DNA from: Propionibacterium sp.
GTDB taxonomy: Bacteria; Actinomycetota; Actinomycetes; Propionibacteriales; Propionibacteriaceae
Direction of reading: 5' to 3'
Assembly: GCA_012719335.1 (NCBI GenBank)
Contig: JAAYAO010000270.1
Span: 1 to 14,006, forward strand
DNA length: 14,006 nucleotides
Numbering within the stretch: position 1 is the stretch's first letter; each line of letters starts with the position of its first letter. The position numbers were made by a program, and so were the translations under genes. A model generated the notes under the pieces. The model was not told the DNA's origin and searched no databases. It saw nothing but the letters and a program-made list of their open reading frames with translations. Below are positions 13,436-14,006 of the stretch, piece after piece.

Positions 13436-13896
13436 GCGCGGTTCTGGTGTTGAACACCGACAACACGGCCCTGCACACCGTCACGCTGCAGCACGCCATC
13501 GGGATGCTGGTGCGCGAGGTCGCGATCGTCGAGCAGGCCCGGGAGGGGCTGAACCTGGGGCCCTACCCCTATCCCCTCGTGTTGCGGTTGGTGCGGTACG
13601 TGAAGACCGCCTTCCTGTACACCCGGGCCCCGGGGTGGACCAAGCGCGGGGTGCTGCGCCGTGACCGGCACACCTGTGCCTACTGCGGTGGGCAGGCCGG
13701 CACCGTCGACCACCTCGTCCCGCAATCACGTGGTGGACGCAACAGTTGGTTGAACACCGTGGCCGCGTGCAGCCCGTGCAACACCCGCAAGGCGAACCGC
13801 ACTCCCGAGGAGGCGGGGATGCCGTTGCTGTTCACGCCGTATCCGCCCAGCCGTGCCCAACTGGCCCGGTTGGATCAGCGCGGCGAGAGCAGGTAG
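13432..13896 (+). CDS. HNH endonuclease
   Basis: A 154-residue HNH nuclease of a widely conserved actinobacterial family. It starts MSAVLVLNTDNTALHTVTLQ (1-20), followed by HAIGMLVREVAIVEQAREG and LVLRLVRYVKTAF. The HNH module runs from about 75 to 125. Cys82 and Cys85 (CAYCGG) and Cys113 and Cys116 (CSPCN) bind a structural zinc, with the catalytic VDHLVPQSRGG (His94) and NTVAACSPCNTRKANRTP (Asn108, Asn117). It ends FTPYPPSRAQLARLDQRGESR. The ATG at 13432 has GGGGGAG four bases upstream and overlaps the stop of the upstream ORF. The family is usually chromosomal and not part of a restriction system; its target is unknown to me. No methylase or intein is nearby. The 3' end overlaps a convergent gene by 22 bp. 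Confidence 0.92.
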   Translation: MSAVLVLNTDNTALHTVTLQHAIGMLVREVAIVEQAREGLNLGPYPYPLVLRLVRYVKTAFLYTRAPGWTKRGVLRRDRHTCAYCGGQAGTVDHLVPQSRGGRNSWLNTVAACSPCNTRKANRTPEEAGMPLLFTPYPPSRAQLARLDQRGESR

Positions 13897-14006
13897 ACCG
13901 CGTTCGCGGCGAGCAGGTTCGGAGCTCGCCGCGCGCGCGGGTCGAGCCGCCCGTCGGGGGCGAACAGGTCGCGACGCTCGATGCCGAGACCGACCAGTTC
14001 GAACAA
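13875..14006 (-). CDS. C-terminal 43 residues of an unidentified protein, cut by the window edge
   Basis: The minus-strand frame runs from the window edge to a TGA at 13877-13875 with no other stop. It reads FELVGLGIERRDLFAPDGR and then PNLLAANAVYLLSPR at the C-terminus. Nearly every third codon position is G or C, and the sequence has a globular-protein composition, which supports a real gene. The ending NAVYLLSPR is reminiscent of some SAM-dependent methyltransferase C-termini, but this is too little to name a family. It converges on the HNH gene and shares 22 bases with its 3' end. Confidence 0.6.
   Translation of the reverse strand: MFELVGLGIERRDLFAPDGRLDPRARRAPNLLAANAVYLLSPR

Noticed and set aside
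13432..13896. HNH gene as part of a restriction or homing element
   Set aside because: No methyltransferase, intein, intron or inverted repeats lie nearby in the window, and the family is a common chromosomal one.

Overview
The window is GC-rich, gene-dense DNA from an actinobacterium. Lineage markers are RbpA, FtsR, GarA, the DUF881/small-basic-protein genes and a polyprenol-phosphate mannose synthase. A REP-like repeat and the zinc-ribbon form of GarA would fit a Propionibacteriales-type genome, but that placement is only a guess. Family assignments and comparisons with Mycobacterium tuberculosis and Corynebacterium are from memory; no database search was run.

Left block (1-6672, all on the minus strand; transcription runs right to left): DUF881 protein, Sbp, second DUF881 protein, gcvH, garA (FHA), ftsR (MerR), bifunctional-nuclease-domain protein, a second MerR regulator and the N-terminal half of gcvP. 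The order matches the conserved actinobacterial locus known in M. tuberculosis as Rv1823-Rv1832. The genes are tightly packed, with overlaps of 1, 4 and 8 nt. The block mixes glycine cleavage (GcvH, GcvP), a phosphorylation-switched FHA regulator of central metabolism (GarA) and a cell-division regulator (FtsR). Tandem repeats lie in the merR-gcvP gap.

Middle (6720-11578): a plus-strand glycerophosphodiester phosphodiesterase lies divergent to the left block and ends at a hairpin shared with convergent rbpA. To its right, on the minus strand, are rbpA, fxsA, ppm (GT2 mannosyltransferase), lnt (apolipoprotein N-acyltransferase) and a hotdog protein like 3-aminobutyryl-CoA/beta-alanyl-CoA ammonia lyase. 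The last three are joined by two 4-nt GTGA overlaps, so lipoprotein acylation, polyprenol-P-mannose synthesis and a CoA-ester hotdog enzyme are probably co-translated. rbpA has an excellent SigR/SigH-type promoter (GGAAC-N18-GTT).

Right (11673-14006): a stand-alone 5'-3' exonuclease, a perfect 16-bp palindrome, an unrecognised 82-residue protein, a possible 75-residue leader ORF that overlaps an HNH nuclease by ATGA, and the C-terminal end of an unidentified minus-strand gene.

I see no tRNA, rRNA, CRISPR array, insertion sequence, prophage or obvious defence island. No gene-free stretch exceeds 300 bases. The most unusual points are the hotdog-lnt-ppm coupling, the zinc-ribbon GarA, the rbpA stress promoter, and the leader ORF upstream of the HNH gene.
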